Positions 39,487 to 49,134 are shown, counted from the first letter of the stretch. The stretch: DNA of 64,000 bases from Lachnospiraceae bacterium (GCA_021200475.1 JAJQGP010000094.1:2114-66113); one strand, 5' to 3'. Notes: a model not told the origin generated them from the sequence alone. A program made the numbers and translations.

Positions 39487-41379
39487 ATGGGAGACTTTAA
39501 GCTGACAACAGTTGAGGAGTTTGAAGCGGCTACAAACCGGCTCCTCGAAACAGGAGCAAAGGTGGGCGCAGATGCCTATCAGTACCGTGTAAAAAATCAG
39601 ACGCCGCATTGTAAGTTTGGCGAGCAGGGTATCTGCTGCCGTATCTGTACCATGGGGCCATGCCGGATTACTCCGAAAGCGCCGCGTGGAATCTGCGGCT
39701 GCGACGCGCACGGAATTGTGGGTCGTAACTATCTGAGATTTACCGCCGGCGGAGCGGCGACACACTCAGATCATGGCCGTGAGATCTGCCATACCCTTTA
39801 CTGCACCTCACCGGATGGCAACTATAAGGTAAAGGACCCGGAGAAGCTGATCCGTATCGCGAAGGAATGGGGCGTTGAGACAGAGGGCAAGGATATCTAT
39901 GATCTGGCTCATGAGATGGCTGTTCTCGCTTTGGGTGAGTATGGAAAAGTATTTGGACACCAGAACTTCATTAAAAGAGCTCCGAAGCATACGCAGGAGA
40001 TTTGGGCCAGAGAAGAGATTGAGCCGCGCGCGATTGACCGTGAGGTTTCCTGTTCCATGCATATGACCCATATGGGATGCTCTTCCAAACCGGAGGCCCT
40101 GATTCGTCAGTCTCTGCGTGCCGGCCTGGCGGATGGCTGGGGCGGTTCTATGGCTGGTACAGAGTTCTCCGATGTCCTGTTTGGTACGCCGAAGCCGATC
40201 GACACCGAGGCGAACCTTGGTGTTATGGTGGAAGAAAATGTCAACATCGTGGTTCATGGACATGATCCGTCGCTTTCTGAGATGATCTGTGAATATGCGG
40301 ATGACCCTGAGATGATCGCTTACGCGAAGGAGATGGGTGCGAAGGGCATCACGGTTTCCGGTGTCTGCTGTACATCCAATGAAGTAGCGATGCGCCGTGG
40401 TATCCCGATGGCTGGTAACTTCCTGCAGCAGGAAAATGTCATTCTGACCGGTGCCTGCGAGGCGATTGTTGTCGACGTACAGTGTATTTTCCCGGCAATC
40501 GGACCGCTGGCAAAGTGCTTTCATACCAAATTTGTGACGACATCTCCGATCGCACAGATGCCGGAGAGTGATTATATCCGTTTCTCCCCGGAGAATGCCG
40601 GTGAGAATGCGAAAGCGATCGTAAAGATGGCGATTGAGAACTTTAAGAACCGGAAACCGGAGCTGGTACATATCCCGCAGCTGAAGCAAAAAGCGACCGT
40701 TGGTTATTCCGTTGAAGCCATTGTGAAAACACTGGATACCGTGACCAACTCTCAGGTAGACGAGACAGGCACGACAAAGCCGCTTGTTGACTGCATCAAA
40801 TCCGGCGTAATCCGCGGTGCAGTAGCCATGGTAGGCTGCAACAACCCGAAGGTACGTCCGGATACCGCTCACATTGCGCTGATGAAGAAGCTGATTGAGA
40901 ATGATATTATTATCGTAGCGTCAGGCTGCTCCGCACAGGCGGCTGCGAAGGCCGGTCTGATGGATAAGCGCGCGAAGGATCTCTGCGGCGCCGGTCTGAA
41001 GAGGGTCTGTGAGCTGGCTGACATTCCGCCGGTGCTTCACATGGGTTCCTGTGTAGATATCAGCCGTATGATGATTCTTGTTTCTGAGCTGGCAAAGGAT
41101 TCCGGGTGGAACATTTCTCAGCTGCCGGTAGTCGGCTGCGCACCGGAGTGGATGTCTGAAAAGGCTGTTTCCATCGGCAACTATGTGGTAGCGACCGGTC
41201 TTGATACCTTCCTTGGCGTAGACCCGTATGCAAGCGGATCCTCAGAGGTAGAAGGTCTGCTGCAGGGCGGCATCCGTGACTGGGTAGAGGCTTGCTATAC
41301 CGTCGAGACAGACATCGATAAGATGGTTGACAAGATGATCGAACGGATCGAAGAGAAGAGAACCGCATTGGGGATCTGA
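39487..41379 (+). CDS. acsA: Anaerobic carbon monoxide dehydrogenase catalytic subunit (AcsA/CooS)
   Basis: GICCRICTMGPCRI, GICGCDAHGIVGRN; C-cluster residues in VVHGHDPS, GVCCTSNE, VDVQCIFP, MVGCNNPK, ASGCSAQ, MGSCVD; 630 aa. Confidence 0.96.
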   Translation: MGDFKLTTVEEFEAATNRLLETGAKVGADAYQYRVKNQTPHCKFGEQGICCRICTMGPCRITPKAPRGICGCDAHGIVGRNYLRFTAGGAATHSDHGREICHTLYCTSPDGNYKVKDPEKLIRIAKEWGVETEGKDIYDLAHEMAVLALGEYGKVFGHQNFIKRAPKHTQEIWAREEIEPRAIDREVSCSMHMTHMGCSSKPEALIRQSLRAGLADGWGGSMAGTEFSDVLFGTPKPIDTEANLGVMVEENVNIVVHGHDPSLSEMICEYADDPEMIAYAKEMGAKGITVSGVCCTSNEVAMRRGIPMAGNFLQQENVILTGACEAIVVDVQCIFPAIGPLAKCFHTKFVTTSPIAQMPESDYIRFSPENAGENAKAIVKMAIENFKNRKPELVHIPQLKQKATVGYSVEAIVKTLDTVTNSQVDETGTTKPLVDCIKSGVIRGAVAMVGCNNPKVRPDTAHIALMKKLIENDIIIVASGCSAQAAAKAGLMDKRAKDLCGAGLKRVCELADIPPVLHMGSCVDISRMMILVSELAKDSGWNISQLPVVGCAPEWMSEKAVSIGNYVVATGLDTFLGVDPYASGSSEVEGLLQGGIRDWVEACYTVETDIDKMVDKMIERIEEKRTALGI

Positions 41380-41514
41380 TTTTCAAATTCAGAATGTTTC
41401 CATTTTTGCGCAGACCCTTCTGTAAAGCAGTATATCATTCGCGGAGCGGGCGGGTCTGCAGCAAAATGCTGTTGAACTCATGATTTTATCGGTAGCAGGA
41501 AAGAGGCAGTATAT

Positions 41515-42273
41515 ATGAAGATTGCAATTACTGGAAAAGGTGGGGTTGGTAAGACAACTTTTGCTGCGACGCTGGCGCGGTTGTATGCGGATGAAGGGCG
41601 CTCTGTGCTGGCCGCGGACGCGGACCCGGATGCAAATCTCGGCTTGGCACTCGGATTTGATGAGGACGATCTGGCAGAAATCGTCCCCATCACAAAAATG
41701 CGAAAACTGGTTGAGGAACGCACCGGTGCCGATGAGTTCAATAAAATTTTTAAAATCAATCCAAAGGTAGACGATATTCCGGACAAATACGCAAAAAAAT
41801 GCAATGGTGTGAAGCTTCTGGTTCTGGGAACGGTAGAGACTGGCGGCAGTGGCTGTGTCTGTCCGGAGCATGTAATACTCAAAAGAATTATCAATCATCT
41901 CATGCTTCGCTCAAACGATGTGGTGATTCTGGACATGGAAGCTGGACTGGAGCACCTGGGCCGCGGTACCACAAGCGGTATGGACGCATTTATTGTTGTG
42001 ATCGAACCCGGCGCGAGAAGTGTACAGACTTATCGCAATGTAAAACGTCTTGCGGATGACCTCGGTGTAAAACAGGTTTATGTGGTCGCGAATAAGGTCC
42101 GCGATGAGAAGGATGAGGAATTTGTCCGCTCGAAGATACCGGCTGAGGATCTTCTTGGCGTGATTCATTACAATACGGAAATCATTGACGCAGACCGCAA
42201 TGGTTCCTCCCCTTATGATTACAGCCAAAGTGCTGTCCAGGAAATTCGCTCTATTAAGGAAAAGCTGGAATAA
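41515..42273 (+). CDS. CooC-like ATPase (copy 2; AcsF-type)
   Basis: ITGKGGVGKTTFAATLARLYADEG, GGSGCVCPEH CxC motif, DMEAGLEHLGRGT. Confidence 0.9.
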   Translation: MKIAITGKGGVGKTTFAATLARLYADEGRSVLAADADPDANLGLALGFDEDDLAEIVPITKMRKLVEERTGADEFNKIFKINPKVDDIPDKYAKKCNGVKLLVLGTVETGGSGCVCPEHVILKRIINHLMLRSNDVVILDMEAGLEHLGRGTTSGMDAFIVVIEPGARSVQTYRNVKRLADDLGVKQVYVVANKVRDEKDEEFVRSKIPAEDLLGVIHYNTEIIDADRNGSSPYDYSQSAVQEIRSIKEKLE

Positions 42274-42376
42274 AAACAGGATAAAATATCATCGCTAAAA
42301 CAGTTTTTCTGTTGCAAAATCGAGAAGTTCTTGGTATAACAATAGTATACAAAAAACTGGAAAAGAGGCGAATGAA

Positions 42377-43069
42377 ATGAGTGAATCTGCATTACCGAAA
42401 CTGGAAGTGGCGGACATCATTCAGGCATTGGATGGGGTCTGCAATTCAAAGGTCGATACGACCGGTACGACGAAGCCATTGTTAGAATGTGTGACTTCCG
42501 GCGTACTGCGCGGCGCTGCCGTGCTTCTTGGAACGGATGGGTCTGAAGTCCGTGATACGGGCGAGTATGTAGCTCTTTTCAAAAAGCTGATTGCCAATGA
42601 TATCGTAATACTGGCGATCGGTTATCCGGTACAGGTGGCGGCGGACGCCGGACTTCTGAACCCGGATGCGAAGGAACTGTGTGGCGCAGGCCTGAAGCGT
42701 GTCTGTGAACTGGCGGAGATTCCTCCGGTACTGCCGCTTGGCGGTCTGGAGAATGTGGGCAATGTCGTGACGATCGCGACTGCACTTTGCAATGATTCCG
42801 GCCTGACAGTACCGCAATTGCCGGTAGTTGGCTGTGATCCTGCCGGTGTAACAGCTCAGGCCGTGGAGCTTGGCAATACATTTGCAGGCTTGGGTGTTGA
42901 TACCTTTATCGGCATCCTGCCATATGAGGGTTCCCTGGAAGATGTTATTGCTGCAAGCGGATTGAAAAACGGCGCGGATGCAACACAGACGGTTTCTGCA
43001 GATCTGGATGAGCTCGCAGATGCTCTGATTGCGGATATCGAGAAAAAACGCGCCGCGATTGAAATCTGA
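42377..43069 (+). CDS. Stand-alone CODH C-terminal-domain paralogue lacking C-domain C-cluster cysteines
   Basis: 230 aa, collinear with the last ~240 aa of AcsA (shared LCGAGLKRVCELAxIPPVL, DTTGTTKPLLECVTSGVLRGA, QLPVVGC); C-cluster Cys positions replaced by T, Y and L. Confidence 0.85.
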   Translation: MSESALPKLEVADIIQALDGVCNSKVDTTGTTKPLLECVTSGVLRGAAVLLGTDGSEVRDTGEYVALFKKLIANDIVILAIGYPVQVAADAGLLNPDAKELCGAGLKRVCELAEIPPVLPLGGLENVGNVVTIATALCNDSGLTVPQLPVVGCDPAGVTAQAVELGNTFAGLGVDTFIGILPYEGSLEDVIAASGLKNGADATQTVSADLDELADALIADIEKKRAAIEI

Positions 43070-43145
43070 TCCACCGCACGTTGAAACAAAAGTAATTACG
43101 CAGACAGCATTTCGCTTTCTGCTGTATAATTCAGGAGGTAGTAAA

Positions 43146-45272
43146 GTGACATTATTTGATGTTATTTTTAAAGGAAATGACGCAGTATATGGTCTTACAG
43201 AGCAGGCGATTGATAATGCAATCGCACAGTACGGCGAAGATAAGCCGGTAGCTTTCCCGGACACCGCATACAGCCTTCCGTGCTATTATGCTGTGACTGG
43301 CACAAAGGTCGGTAATCTCGGAGATCTGAAAACAGCGCTCGGCGTCGTAAAAACTCTGATGACCAGAAATCCGAGAATGAACGATGCGTTCATGTCCGGT
43401 GTTGCGACAGCACTCTGCGCAGAGTTTATTGAAGTACTGAAGTATATTGACGGTGCAGCTCCGTACTCCGAGCCTTGCTATGGTCATCTTGCAGATGCAG
43501 TGATCCGTGAGCTGGGTGTTCCGCTTGTTACGGGCGATATCCCGGGCGTTGCTGTTATTCTTGGCGCAGCTCCGACTGCAGAGGAAGGCGTTGCTCTGGT
43601 TAAGAGCTATCAGGCACAGGGCATCCTGGTTACACTGGTTGGCGGTATCATTGATCAGTGTGAAGAGCTCGGCTACAAGACCGGTGCAAATGTACGTGTA
43701 ATTCCGCTTGGCAAAGACGTCACCGCAGTCATTCATGTAGTTTCTGTTGCTATCCGTGCGGCGCTCATTTTTGGTAATATCACCCCGGGCGATGCAGCAG
43801 GCCTGATGAAATACACGATGGAGCGTGTACCGGCATTCGTAAACGCATTCGCTCCGCTGGATGAAGTGATTGTTGCAGCCGGCGCAGGGGCGATTGCCCT
43901 CGGTTTCCCGGTTATTACAAACGAAGAGACCTTCCGTGTACCGAAGAGCCTGATTGTACAGAAGGATGTGTCCAAGTTCAACGCGACCTCTCTGGAAGCG
44001 CGTGACATTAAGCTTAAGATTACAGATATCGATATCCCGGTTGCATTTGCGTCCGCATTCGAGGGCGAGATCATCCGCCGCGGCGATATGCAGGTAGAAT
44101 TCGACGGCTCCAGAGTCGACTGCTTTGAGCTGGTTCACAACAAAGAGCTCTCCGAAGTGGAAGACCACAAGATCGAAGTCATCGGACCGGATCTCGATGA
44201 GTTCGAGGTGGGCAGCAAGCACTCCATCGGTTACATAGTAGAAGTTGCCGGCAAGAGCATGCAGGCAGACTTTGAGCCGGTATTCGAGCGTAAGTTCCAC
44301 TCTTATCTGAACTGCATCGAAGGTCTGATGCACACCGGTCAGCGTGACATGATCCGTATCCGTGTCAGCAAAGATACGTTTAATGCGGGCTTCCGTTTGA
44401 AACACATCGGCGAAGTTCTTTACGCGAAAGTAAAGAGCGAGTTCGCAGCTGTTGTAGACAAATGCCAGGTGAAGGTCATCACCGATCCGGAGATGTGTAC
44501 AAAGCTTCGTCATGAGCTGGCGATCCCGATGTTTGACAAACGTGATGAACGTCTGACGACCCTGACAGATGAGGGCGTTGACGTTTACTATAGCTGCATT
44601 ATGTGCCAGGCATTCTCTCCGAGCCACGTCTGTGTGGTTACCCCGGAGCGTCTTGGACTGTGCGGCGCTGTTTCATGGCTGGACGCGAAAGCGACCAACG
44701 AGCTGGATCCGCAGGGTCCCTGCCAGGTCATCACCAAAGAGAAAGTCATCGACGAGCGCATCGGTGAGTATGAGGACGTCAATGAGGCAGTCCGCAAGTT
44801 CTCACAGGGTGCACTGGAAGACGTATCTCTGTATTCCATCATCGAAAAGCCGATGACAAGCTGCGGCTGCTTTGAGTGTATTTGCGGTATTGAGCCGCTC
44901 TCCAACGGAGTCTGCATCGCGAACCGTGAGTACGCAGGTATGACCCCGATCGGCATGACCTTCTCCGAGCTGGCTTCCATGACCGGCGGCGGTGTGCAGA
45001 CCCCGGGCTTCATGGGACATGGCAAGCACTTCATCTCTTCTAAAAAGTTTATGAAGGCAGAAGGCGGCATCGCCCGTATCGTGTGGATGCCGAAAGACCT
45101 CAAAGACCAGGTAGCAGACCGCCTGAACGAGTCAGCGAAAGAGCTGTACGGAATCGATAACTTCGTCGATATGATTGCGGATGAGACCGTCGTTACCGAA
45201 GATCCGGAAGCACTGCTTGCGTTCCTGACCGAAAAAGGCCACCCGGCACTTGAGATGGAACCAATGATGTAA
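43146..45272 (+). CDS. acsB: CO-methylating acetyl-CoA synthase (CODH/ACS beta subunit)
   Basis: GTG start VTLFDVIFKGND after aggaggtagtaaa; A-cluster CIMCQAFSPSHVCVVTPERLGLCGAVSW and SCGCFECICGIEP. Confidence 0.96.
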   Translation: MTLFDVIFKGNDAVYGLTEQAIDNAIAQYGEDKPVAFPDTAYSLPCYYAVTGTKVGNLGDLKTALGVVKTLMTRNPRMNDAFMSGVATALCAEFIEVLKYIDGAAPYSEPCYGHLADAVIRELGVPLVTGDIPGVAVILGAAPTAEEGVALVKSYQAQGILVTLVGGIIDQCEELGYKTGANVRVIPLGKDVTAVIHVVSVAIRAALIFGNITPGDAAGLMKYTMERVPAFVNAFAPLDEVIVAAGAGAIALGFPVITNEETFRVPKSLIVQKDVSKFNATSLEARDIKLKITDIDIPVAFASAFEGEIIRRGDMQVEFDGSRVDCFELVHNKELSEVEDHKIEVIGPDLDEFEVGSKHSIGYIVEVAGKSMQADFEPVFERKFHSYLNCIEGLMHTGQRDMIRIRVSKDTFNAGFRLKHIGEVLYAKVKSEFAAVVDKCQVKVITDPEMCTKLRHELAIPMFDKRDERLTTLTDEGVDVYYSCIMCQAFSPSHVCVVTPERLGLCGAVSWLDAKATNELDPQGPCQVITKEKVIDERIGEYEDVNEAVRKFSQGALEDVSLYSIIEKPMTSCGCFECICGIEPLSNGVCIANREYAGMTPIGMTFSELASMTGGGVQTPGFMGHGKHFISSKKFMKAEGGIARIVWMPKDLKDQVADRLNESAKELYGIDNFVDMIADETVVTEDPEALLAFLTEKGHPALEMEPMM

Positions 45273-45392
45273 AAAAGCCGGAATGCGGCAAAGCCGCATT
45301 CCCGGGAGATTCGCATAACGAATCTCCCGAAAATCAATTCGCGGGAAAATTTCGCTCGCGAAAATTTTCTCCGAATTGATTTTGGCTTTTTT
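45271..45392. repeat. Perfectly nested four-way-junction palindrome (three hairpins enclosed by an outer stem)
   Basis: Outer aaaaaagcc/ggctttttt; stem1 ggaatgcggc-aaa-gccgcattcc; stem2 cgggagattcg-cataa-cgaatctcccg; stem3 aaaatcaattcg...cgaattgatttt; abut with no unpaired bases between stems. Confidence 0.85.
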
Positions 45393-45394
45393 AA

Positions 45395-45423
45395 CTCAGA
45401 AAAATGCAAAGCATTTTTCTGAG
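45395..45423. terminator. 13-bp perfect hairpin downstream of acsB
   Basis: ctcagaaaaatgc-aaa-gcatttttctgag. Confidence 0.5.
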
Positions 45424-45564
45424 TCTACAATGTAGGCCAAGTAGTGAGACAGCCTGAGCTTACTAATCTTTTTTAATTCAGTAGGCCAAAAAAATTAACG
45501 ATCTCTCTACCCTGCAGACCCCTTTTTCACATTTAAGTAACACCCACAAGGAGGATAAAAAGAA

Positions 45565-46506
45565 ATGCCGTTTACTGCAAAATCAGGAAAATTCAATGCG
45601 AAAATTAATACCGTTGAAGTCGGCACCGGCGATAAGGCAATCAAGCTTGGCGGCGAGAACGTTTTCCCATTCTATACCTTTGATGATGCGATTGAGAATG
45701 CACCGAAGGTTGGTATTGAGATTACGGACGGCGGCATGGAAGCTGAGCCTGACTGTGTACAGAAGCTCTATGAAGGCTGCACGACGGTCGTTGACATGGC
45801 AAAAAAAGCTGTGACATTTGACGGAGTTGATTTTCTCAGCATTCGTTTGGAAGGCGGAGATCCGAACGGAAAGAACAAATCTACGGAGGAACTGATTCAG
45901 ATTGTCAGGGATGTCGCTGACGCTGTCAATGTTCCGCTTGTTGTTTGCGGCTGCAAGAACGTAGAAAAAGACGCTGAGCTTCTGGATAAGGCTGCAGCTG
46001 CGCTGGAAGGAAAGAATGCTGTAATTCTGGCAGCAAAGGAAGAAAACTACAAGACCATCGGTGCTTCTGCCGGCCTTGCTTACAAGCAGGTTGTGGGCGC
46101 TGAATCCGCTGTAGATATCAACCTTGCAAAACAGCTGAACGTACTGCTCACACAGCTTGGCGTTGACAGTAAGACCATTGTAATGAACGCTGGTACCGCT
46201 GCAGTCGGATATGGTTTCGACTACGTGATATCTACACTGGACCGTGTAAAAGCGGCTGCACTGTCACAGGGTGACACAACGCTGCAGATGCCTATCATTA
46301 CTCCTGTTGCTTCTGAAACATGGACGGTAAAAGAGTCCACTGCTACGGAAGAAGATATGCCTGCATGGGGCAATCTGGAAGAGCGCGGGATTGACATGGA
46401 AGTAGAGACTGCCGCAGCAGTTCTCGCTGCCGGCTCAGACGCTGTGATTCTGAAACATCCGGAATCTGTCAGAGCAATCAAGACCATGATTTCAGAGTTG
46501 ATTTAA
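45565..46506 (+). CDS. acsD: Corrinoid iron-sulfur protein small subunit
   Basis: CoFeSP delta family sequence (GGENVFPFYTFDDAIENAPKVGIEITD); cluster position. Confidence 0.94.
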   Translation: MPFTAKSGKFNAKINTVEVGTGDKAIKLGGENVFPFYTFDDAIENAPKVGIEITDGGMEAEPDCVQKLYEGCTTVVDMAKKAVTFDGVDFLSIRLEGGDPNGKNKSTEELIQIVRDVADAVNVPLVVCGCKNVEKDAELLDKAAAALEGKNAVILAAKEENYKTIGASAGLAYKQVVGAESAVDINLAKQLNVLLTQLGVDSKTIVMNAGTAAVGYGFDYVISTLDRVKAAALSQGDTTLQMPIITPVASETWTVKESTATEEDMPAWGNLEERGIDMEVETAAAVLAAGSDAVILKHPESVRAIKTMISELI

Positions 46507-46536
46507 TCGTCAGAAGAGCGTAAGGAGGAAAATAAA

Positions 46537-47880
46537 ATGGCATTGAAAGGCTTGGATATTTTTAAATTATCACCGAAGAAAAACTGTAAAGAGTGCGGCA
46601 GCCCGACCTGTATGGCTTTCTCAATGAAAGTGGCACAGGGTGCGGTTTCCATTGATAAATGTCCCTATTTTTCTGAGGACGCAAAAGCTTCTCTGAATGA
46701 GGCGACTGCTCCGCCAATGAAGACCATCAAGGTCGGAACCGGTGACAATGAGTATTCTCTCGGCGGAGAGACTGTTCTGTTCCGCCATGAGAAAACTTTC
46801 GTAAGCAGAACACGTTACGCAGTCACTGTATGCAGCTGCATGGATGACGCGGCGATTGATGCGAAGCTGGCTGAAATTCAGTCCGTAGACTATGAGCGTA
46901 TCGGTGAGCGTATGTTTACAGAAATGATTTATGTAAACTATGCGGAAGCGGCTGGCAAAGACAAGTATCTGGATCTGGTTAAGAAAGCAGCGGCTGTTGA
47001 CCGTGTGCTCATTCTTGGCTGTGAAGATCCGGACGTTGCGGCTGAGGCCCTTGCCCTGGTAAAGGATAAAAAGCCGGTTCTGAACGGTGCAAATGCATCC
47101 AACTATGAAGCAATGAATAAAGTCGCGACCGAAGCTGGTGTCACTCTTGGTGTTCAGGGCGCGGATATTGACGAGCTTTATGATACGCTGGCAGCTCTTG
47201 AGAAGCTTGGAAATAAGAATCTGATCTTTGACTGCGGCGTCAATTCCGTTAAAGAAGCATACAAGATTGCGGTTGAATTCCGTAAGGCGGCAATCAAAGA
47301 CAGCAACCGTACCTGCGGTTATCCGTCGATTGTGCGGCTCGATCGCTTGAGCCAGGGAGATAAGCATCTGCAGGCTGCTCTCTTATCTCTGTTCACGATG
47401 AAGTATGGTTCGATTATCGTTCTTGACCAGATGACCTATGCAGAAGCAAACCCGGTATATGGTCTCAGACAGAACCTCTTCACCGATCCGCAGAAGCCAA
47501 TGAAGGTTGAGCCGGGCATCTATCCGCTTAACGGCGCAGATGAGAATTCGGTATGTCTGACTACGGTAGACTTTGCGCTGACCTACTTCCTGGTATCCGG
47601 TGAGCTGGAGCGTTCCGGCGTACCATGCAACCTCATCATCAACGATGCAGGCGGACTTTCCGTACTGACTTCCTGGGCGGCAGGAAAGTTCTCAGCGGGA
47701 ACGATCGCAAAGTTCTTTGCAGAGCAGGATATTGAAGGAAAAGTGAAGTCCAGAAAGCTGGTTATTCCGGGCAAGGTTGCTGTATTAAAGGGCGAGCTTG
47801 AGGCGAAGCTTCCGGGATGGGAGATCATCATTGCTCCGAGAGAGGCTGTTCAGCTTGTGAAGTTTATGAAAGAACTGTAA
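46537..47880 (+). CDS. acsC: Corrinoid iron-sulfur protein large subunit
   Basis: N-terminal LSPKKNCKECGSPTCMAFSMKVAQG [4Fe-4S] motif; TIM barrel/corrinoid C-domain. Confidence 0.95.
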   Translation: MALKGLDIFKLSPKKNCKECGSPTCMAFSMKVAQGAVSIDKCPYFSEDAKASLNEATAPPMKTIKVGTGDNEYSLGGETVLFRHEKTFVSRTRYAVTVCSCMDDAAIDAKLAEIQSVDYERIGERMFTEMIYVNYAEAAGKDKYLDLVKKAAAVDRVLILGCEDPDVAAEALALVKDKKPVLNGANASNYEAMNKVATEAGVTLGVQGADIDELYDTLAALEKLGNKNLIFDCGVNSVKEAYKIAVEFRKAAIKDSNRTCGYPSIVRLDRLSQGDKHLQAALLSLFTMKYGSIIVLDQMTYAEANPVYGLRQNLFTDPQKPMKVEPGIYPLNGADENSVCLTTVDFALTYFLVSGELERSGVPCNLIINDAGGLSVLTSWAAGKFSAGTIAKFFAEQDIEGKVKSRKLVIPGKVAVLKGELEAKLPGWEIIIAPREAVQLVKFMKEL

Positions 47881-47925
47881 GAGTAACTGAACTGTTAACC
47901 AAAATTAAGATAAAGGAGAACCATC

Positions 47926-48711
47926 ATGGCAAAATTTGTAACGATTGGTGAGAGACTTTCCACCACTGCTCCTGCAGTCAACAAAGCGTTTACTGAGAGA
48001 GACCCGGAGCCGATTCTGAAAAGAGCAAAGCAGCAGCTCGATGCCGGCGCTGTTTATCTTGATGTAAACATCGGACCTGCTGAGGCAGATGGTGAGGATC
48101 TGATGAAATGGGCGGTACAGCTCCTTCAGAGCAACTTTGACAATGTTCCGCTGGCGCTGGATACCTCCAACAAGAAGGCAATTGAGGCAGGTATCTCTGT
48201 TTACAACCGTTCTAAGGGAAAACCGATTGTAAACTCTGCGGATGCTTCCGGAAGAATCGAAAATATCGATCTTGCAGCAGCAAACGACGCGATCGTGATT
48301 GCTCTTTGCAACGGCGAAGGCATTGCAAAAGACAATGATGAGCGTATGGGTTATTGCCAGATGCTTCTTGAGAGAGGCATGGAACTGGGTATGGAGCCGA
48401 CCAATATGTGGTTTGATCCGCTCTTCCTGGTCGTAAAGGGGATGCAGGACAAGCAGATGGAGATCCTTGAGTTTATCAAGATGCTCTCTGATATGGGTCT
48501 GAATTCTACCGGTGGCCTTTCCAATAACTCTAACGGTATGCCGAAGCACATTCGTCCGATCATGGATTCCGCACTCGTAGCAATGGCTATGATGCAGGGC
48601 CTTACCTCCGCGATCGTGAACCCGAATGACCTTCGTCTGATGGAAACGATTAAATCCTGTGATGTATTTAAGAGCAATACTCTGTATGCGGATTCCTATC
48701 TGGAGATCTGA
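47926..48711 (+). CDS. acsE: Methyltetrahydrofolate:corrinoid/iron-sulfur protein methyltransferase
   Basis: Pterin-binding domain (AVYLDVNIGPAEADGEDLMKW, LDTSN, VNSADASG, GLSNNSNGMPKH). Confidence 0.95.
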   Translation: MAKFVTIGERLSTTAPAVNKAFTERDPEPILKRAKQQLDAGAVYLDVNIGPAEADGEDLMKWAVQLLQSNFDNVPLALDTSNKKAIEAGISVYNRSKGKPIVNSADASGRIENIDLAAANDAIVIALCNGEGIAKDNDERMGYCQMLLERGMELGMEPTNMWFDPLFLVVKGMQDKQMEILEFIKMLSDMGLNSTGGLSNNSNGMPKHIRPIMDSALVAMAMMQGLTSAIVNPNDLRLMETIKSCDVFKSNTLYADSYLEI

Positions 48712-48750
48712 TTCTGAACAGTCGTTTAGAACAGCATCGAAATGGGCTGC
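48712..48750. repeat. Family-1 repeat, fragment
   Basis: attctgaacagtcgtttagaacagcatcgaaatgggctg, resembles an outer end of the long copies in inverted orientation. Confidence 0.55.
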
Positions 48751-48917
48751 ACGCACACAGCTTTCCTCCGCAAATGCAGTACAGGGATTTTGTGGTGGAT
48801 AAAACACTGCAGGATCAATGCCGCCTGTCGCTGCATGCGGATGGAATCATAATGAAACGGAATCATACCCAGGAAGTATTTGTACCCCCTGGGTATATTT
48901 TTTCAAGGCAGTTTTTG

Positions 48918-49113
48918 TTCAGATTCAGATCAGCAAGCCGCAGACCGCCTGCTACGCAGGCTATATGCTGCTAATGCGTCGTATGTCTGTGGCTGATGGG
49001 CGTCTCCGTTCCACTTCGCTTAGCGCCCGCCCATCCCAAAATGAAAAGACAGCCTTTAGCAGATAAATCTGCACAGTCTGTCTTTTCATTTTGATGCTGC
49101 TCTGAAGTGTAAA
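48918..49113. repeat. Family-1 structured repeat, long copy (~196 bp)
   Basis: Homologous to 24373-24547; shares cagcaagccgcagaccgcctg..gcaggctatatg..ctgctaatgcgtc..tatgtctgtggc..gatgggcg..cccatcc, with paired substitutions. Confidence 0.85.
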
Positions 49114-49134
49114 CACATAATGGGAGAAACGATT

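Noticed and set aside
39808-40872. 354-aa minus-strand ORF opposite acsA
   Set aside because: Antisense to conserved CODH motifs; no domain signal.
43152-44627. 491-aa minus-strand ORF opposite acsB
   Set aside because: Antisense shadow ORF; acsB on the plus strand has intact A-cluster motifs and the minus ORF shows no family features.
45271-45423. Hairpin series after acsB considered as an ordinary terminator
   Set aside because: The T-run closes an outer stem containing three complete hairpins, and downstream acsD-acsE continue on the same strand; kept as an unusual structured element instead.
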